This document shows, in pieces, positions 61,523 to 64,000 of a stretch of 64,000 nucleotides of DNA. Both the position numbers and the translations under genes were made by a program. Under the pieces are notes generated by a model, which saw nothing but the letters and a program-made list of their open reading frames with translations, did not search any database and had not been told where the DNA came from. The DNA lies in the NCBI RefSeq assembly GCF_030441895.1, contig NZ_JARJAS010000010.1. The stretch is one strand, 5' to 3'. Source of the DNA: Enterococcus_D entomosocium (GTDB taxonomy: Bacteria; Bacillota; Bacilli; Lactobacillales; Enterococcaceae). The first letter of the stretch is position 1; every line of letters starts with the position of its first letter.

Positions 61523-62628
61523 ATATTTTAGTTACAGGAGCCAATGGATTTGTAGGTAAAAATTTAATTGCAGAGCTTCGAAACGAAGGTTATGAAAATG
61601 TTTTTGAATATGATATAGATACTCCTCCACATTTATTAGATGAATATTGCTTAAAAGCAGATTTTGTTTTCCATTTAGCGGGCGTGAATCGACCCAAGGA
61701 AGAAGAAGAGTTTATGGAAGGGAATTTCGGTTTCACCTCAGTTCTTCTAGATAAACTAAAGGAATACAACAATACATGTCCAGTAATGATATCATCCTCT
61801 ATTCAAGCTGCTCTTAACAATGCTTATGGTCGCAGTAAGAAAGCTGGAGAAGATCTCTTACGAAAATATCAAAGTGAAACTGGAGCGAAAGTCTACATTT
61901 ATCGATTCTCTAATTTGTATGGAAAATGGTCGAAACCAAATTATAACACGGTAGTAGCGACTTTTTGTTATAAAGTGGCTCGAGGTGAAGAAATAACCGT
62001 CAATGATAAAAATGCAGAAATTGAACTTTGCTATATTGATGATGTTATTAAGGAATTGCTGCATTGCCTTCAAGCAAAACCATTTATTGTCGATGACTTT
62101 TGTTCAGTAAGAGAGACGGATACAGTAACTGTGGGCGCTTTGAGAGATATAATTCTTTCTTTTAAAGAAAGTAGAAGAAATCTATCTGTACCTCAATTAA
62201 ATCGTAGAATAGAAAAAAATCTGTATAGTACATTTCTTAGCTTTTTACCAGAGGATGAGTTTTCATATCCTTTAAAGATGAATATCGATGATCGCGGATC
62301 ATTCACCGAATTTTTGAGGACTGAAGATCGCGGACAAGTCTCAATTAATATTTCAAAGCCGGGGATTGTTAAAGGAAATCACTGGCATCATACCAAAAAT
62401 GAGAAATTTCTGGTAGTAAGTGGAAAAGGCGTTATCCGCTTTAGAAAGATTGGTTCTGAAGAAATTATCGAGTATTTTGTTTCTGGTGAGAAATTAGAAG
62501 TAGTCGATATACCTGTTGGTTATACTCATAATATTGAGAACCTAGGTAATACTGACATGGTCACTGTTATGTGGGTAAACGAAACGTTTGACCCTGAAAA
62601 TCCTGATACTTATTACGTGGAGGTCTAG
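61519..62628 (+). CDS. capF: Bifunctional reductase CapF/FnlB-like
   Basis: A 369-residue protein: N-terminal SDR reductase (VTGANGFVGKNL; YGRSKKAGEDL) and a C-terminal cupin (~250-369) with the metal-binding GNHWHHTKNEKFLVVSGKG. It reduces the 4-keto intermediate and its cupin epimerises C3. Length equals S. aureus CapF. ATG at 61519 overlaps the CapE stop; the GTG at 61507 is less likely. Confidence 0.94.
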   Translation: MNILVTGANGFVGKNLIAELRNEGYENVFEYDIDTPPHLLDEYCLKADFVFHLAGVNRPKEEEEFMEGNFGFTSVLLDKLKEYNNTCPVMISSSIQAALNNAYGRSKKAGEDLLRKYQSETGAKVYIYRFSNLYGKWSKPNYNTVVATFCYKVARGEEITVNDKNAEIELCYIDDVIKELLHCLQAKPFIVDDFCSVRETDTVTVGALRDIILSFKESRRNLSVPQLNRRIEKNLYSTFLSFLPEDEFSYPLKMNIDDRGSFTEFLRTEDRGQVSINISKPGIVKGNHWHHTKNEKFLVVSGKGVIRFRKIGSEEIIEYFVSGEKLEVVDIPVGYTHNIENLGNTDMVTVMWVNETFDPENPDTYYVEV

Positions 62629-62630
62629 CA

Positions 62631-63755
62631 TTGAAAAAATTAAAAGTTATGACAGTCGTTGGGACTCGTCCAGAAATCATTCGCTTATCTGCAGTTATTA
62701 ATCGTTTAGAGAGTTCTGAAGCGATTGACCATGTACTTGTACATACTGGTCAAAACTATGATTATGAACTAAATGAAGTTTTCTTTGAAGACTTTAAATT
62801 AAAGAAGCCAGATTATTTTTTGAATGCAGCAACAGGTACAGCCATTGAAACCGTTGGGAATATACTGATCAAAATAGATCCAATTCTTGAAGAAGTAAAA
62901 CCAGATGCATTTTTGGTCTTGGGAGATACCAACAGTTGTTTATGTGCCATTGCCGCGAAGCGAAGACACATTTCTATTTTTCATATGGAAGCTGGAAATC
63001 GCTGTTTTGATCAAAGAGTACCAGAAGAAACAAATCGAAAAATTGTTGACCATACAGCTGATATTAATTTAACGTATAGTGATATCGCCAGAGAATATTT
63101 ATTGAGAGAAGGGCTTCCAGCGGATCGAATCATTAAAACCGGTAGTCCCATGTTTGAAGTGTTGAATTCTAGAAAAAAAGATATTGAGCACTCACCTATT
63201 TTGGAAAAACTAAGCCTTAAGCAAAATGAGTACTTTTTAGTATCGGCACATAGGGAAGAAAATATCAGTTCAAAAGAAAATTTTCATGATCTAGTGGATT
63301 CACTAAACTCAATTGCTGAAGAGTATCAATATCCAATCATTATTAGTACCCATCCACGGACAATGAAAATGATAGAAGCAGAGGGAGTTCAATTCCATAA
63401 ATTGATTCAAACTATGAAACCTATGGGTTTTAATGATTATAATAAACTTCAAATGAACGCTAAAGCTGTTTTAAGTGATAGTGGTACGATTAGTGAAGAA
63501 GCATCGATCCTCGGGTTTAAAGCTTTAAATATCCGTCAGGCCCATGAAAGACCAGAAGCTATGGAAGAAGCTAGTGTAATGATGGTAGGCTTGAAGAAAA
63601 ATAGAATTCTTGAAGGATTAGAAGTTTTAGAAACACAAGAAAATGATACTCTCCGACAAGTATCAGATTATTCAATGCCAAATGTATCTGAAAAAGTATT
63701 ACGTATTATTATTTCTTATACAGATTATGTGAATCGTGTGGTGTGGTATAAATGA
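62631..63755 (+). CDS. capG: UDP-N-acetyl-fucosamine/GlcNAc 2-epimerase (CapG/FnlC/WecB-like)
   Basis: A 374-residue non-hydrolysing 2-epimerase: VGTRPEIIRLSAVI, HTGQNYDYELNEVFFEDF, LGDTNSCLCAIAAKR, HMEAGNRCFDQRVPEETNRK and SDSGTISEEASILGF. Completes UDP-L-FucNAc. TTG start at 62631 after GTGGAGG. Overlaps the next gene as ATGA. Confidence 0.94.
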   Translation: MKKLKVMTVVGTRPEIIRLSAVINRLESSEAIDHVLVHTGQNYDYELNEVFFEDFKLKKPDYFLNAATGTAIETVGNILIKIDPILEEVKPDAFLVLGDTNSCLCAIAAKRRHISIFHMEAGNRCFDQRVPEETNRKIVDHTADINLTYSDIAREYLLREGLPADRIIKTGSPMFEVLNSRKKDIEHSPILEKLSLKQNEYFLVSAHREENISSKENFHDLVDSLNSIAEEYQYPIIISTHPRTMKMIEAEGVQFHKLIQTMKPMGFNDYNKLQMNAKAVLSDSGTISEEASILGFKALNIRQAHERPEAMEEASVMMVGLKKNRILEGLEVLETQENDTLRQVSDYSMPNVSEKVLRIIISYTDYVNRVVWYK

Positions 63756-64000
63756 AAGTTGCGATTTTAAGTATAATGAATATTAAACATATGTCAATGA
63801 TAAGTATTTATACAGATATATTAGATAAAAATGGTATCGAGTATGATTTAATTTATGTTGACAAGTATAATGAAGTGGAACCTAATACGGCGGCAACAGC
63901 CCATAAATATAACATTAAATTAAATAAAAGTGACAGAAAACTGATTAAATTACTTAAGTATTATAAATTTAGAAAATATGCGAGAGGAATACTATACAAA
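63752..64000 (+). CDS. Capsule gene of unknown specificity, N-terminal part (glycosyltransferase?)
   Basis: The frame from ATG 63752 is open for 83 codons to the window end. It begins MKVAILSIMNIKHMSMISIYT and continues with Asn/Lys/Tyr-rich sequence. The MKVAIL start and position suggest a GT-B glycosyltransferase, but too little is visible. Strongly AT-rich, like the rest of the variable section. Confidence 0.7.
   Translation, partial: MKVAILSIMNIKHMSMISIYTDILDKNGIEYDLIYVDKYNEVEPNTAATAHKYNIKLNKSDRKLIKLLKYYKFRKYARGILYK

Overview
The window looks like a chromosomal segment of an Enterococcus. It carries a V-type Na+-ATPase (ntp) operon in the order first described in E. hirae, a SagA-type NlpC/P60 secreted hydrolase, enterococcal-style wall enzymes with SH3 and LysM repeats, and a Gram-positive Wzd/Wze/Wzh capsule module. 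The moderate GC of the core genes would suit the E. gallinarum/casseliflavus side of the genus, but that is an impression, not a measurement. No rRNA, tRNA, CRISPR array, insertion sequence or prophage gene was seen.

Layout. 1-8 kb: ntpI(partial)-K-E-C-G-A-B-D followed by ntpJ, coupling Na+ extrusion to K+ uptake and closed by a strong terminator. 8-12 kb: an orphan lipoprotein, a MarR regulator with an old-yellow-enzyme oxidoreductase, and an odd membrane protein with a long acidic helical middle. 12.2-16.6 kb: a LicT-type antiterminator, beta-glucoside PTS and 6-phospho-beta-glucosidase operon with two RNA antiterminator sites. 16.7-25.4 kb: a YesM/YesN-type two-component system divergent from a CUT1 sugar ABC transporter (no ATPase gene) and a GH36 alpha-galactosidase. 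25.5-32.3 kb: a YjdI/YjdJ-like pair, a heterodimeric ABC exporter, a GNAT acetyltransferase, a small unknown protein, and a WYL regulator divergent from a VOC protein. 32.4-38.3 kb: an LCP protein, a CDF transporter, a probable structured RNA, and a P2-type (Ca2+-like) ATPase followed by a very long hairpin. 38.3-41.6 kb: a MarR-nitroreductase-ABM-DUF1304 operon, and an ECF S-component divergent from a TetR regulator with twin operators. 41.7-49.2 kb: a cell-wall group (SagA, GH73 glucosaminidase, lipoprotein, two poorly known proteins, a 3D-domain protein) with WalR-box-like sites. 49.4-64 kb: an Mga/AtxA-like regulator, an 859-base AT-rich spacer, then a capsule/exopolysaccharide operon running off the end of the window.

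The capsule operon starts with conserved assembly genes: a novel membrane-anchored protein, LCP, chain-length regulator, tyrosine kinase, PHP phosphatase and a membrane-bound dehydratase. From about 57.8 kb it becomes visibly more AT-rich and encodes the strain-variable part: priming transferase, SDR epimerase, glycosyltransferase, and capE-capF-capG homologues, which make UDP-N-acetyl-L-fucosamine. A further gene starts at 63,752 and is cut by the window end.

Most likely to be new: the closed-stem RNA candidate at 34,991-35,133, the shared coiled-coil N-terminus carried by two different wall enzymes, the unknown first capsule gene, and several small regulatory architectures (twin RATs, twin TetR operators, an alternative-hairpin leader before ntpJ). 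All functions are assigned by reading motifs and remembered families; no database search was run.
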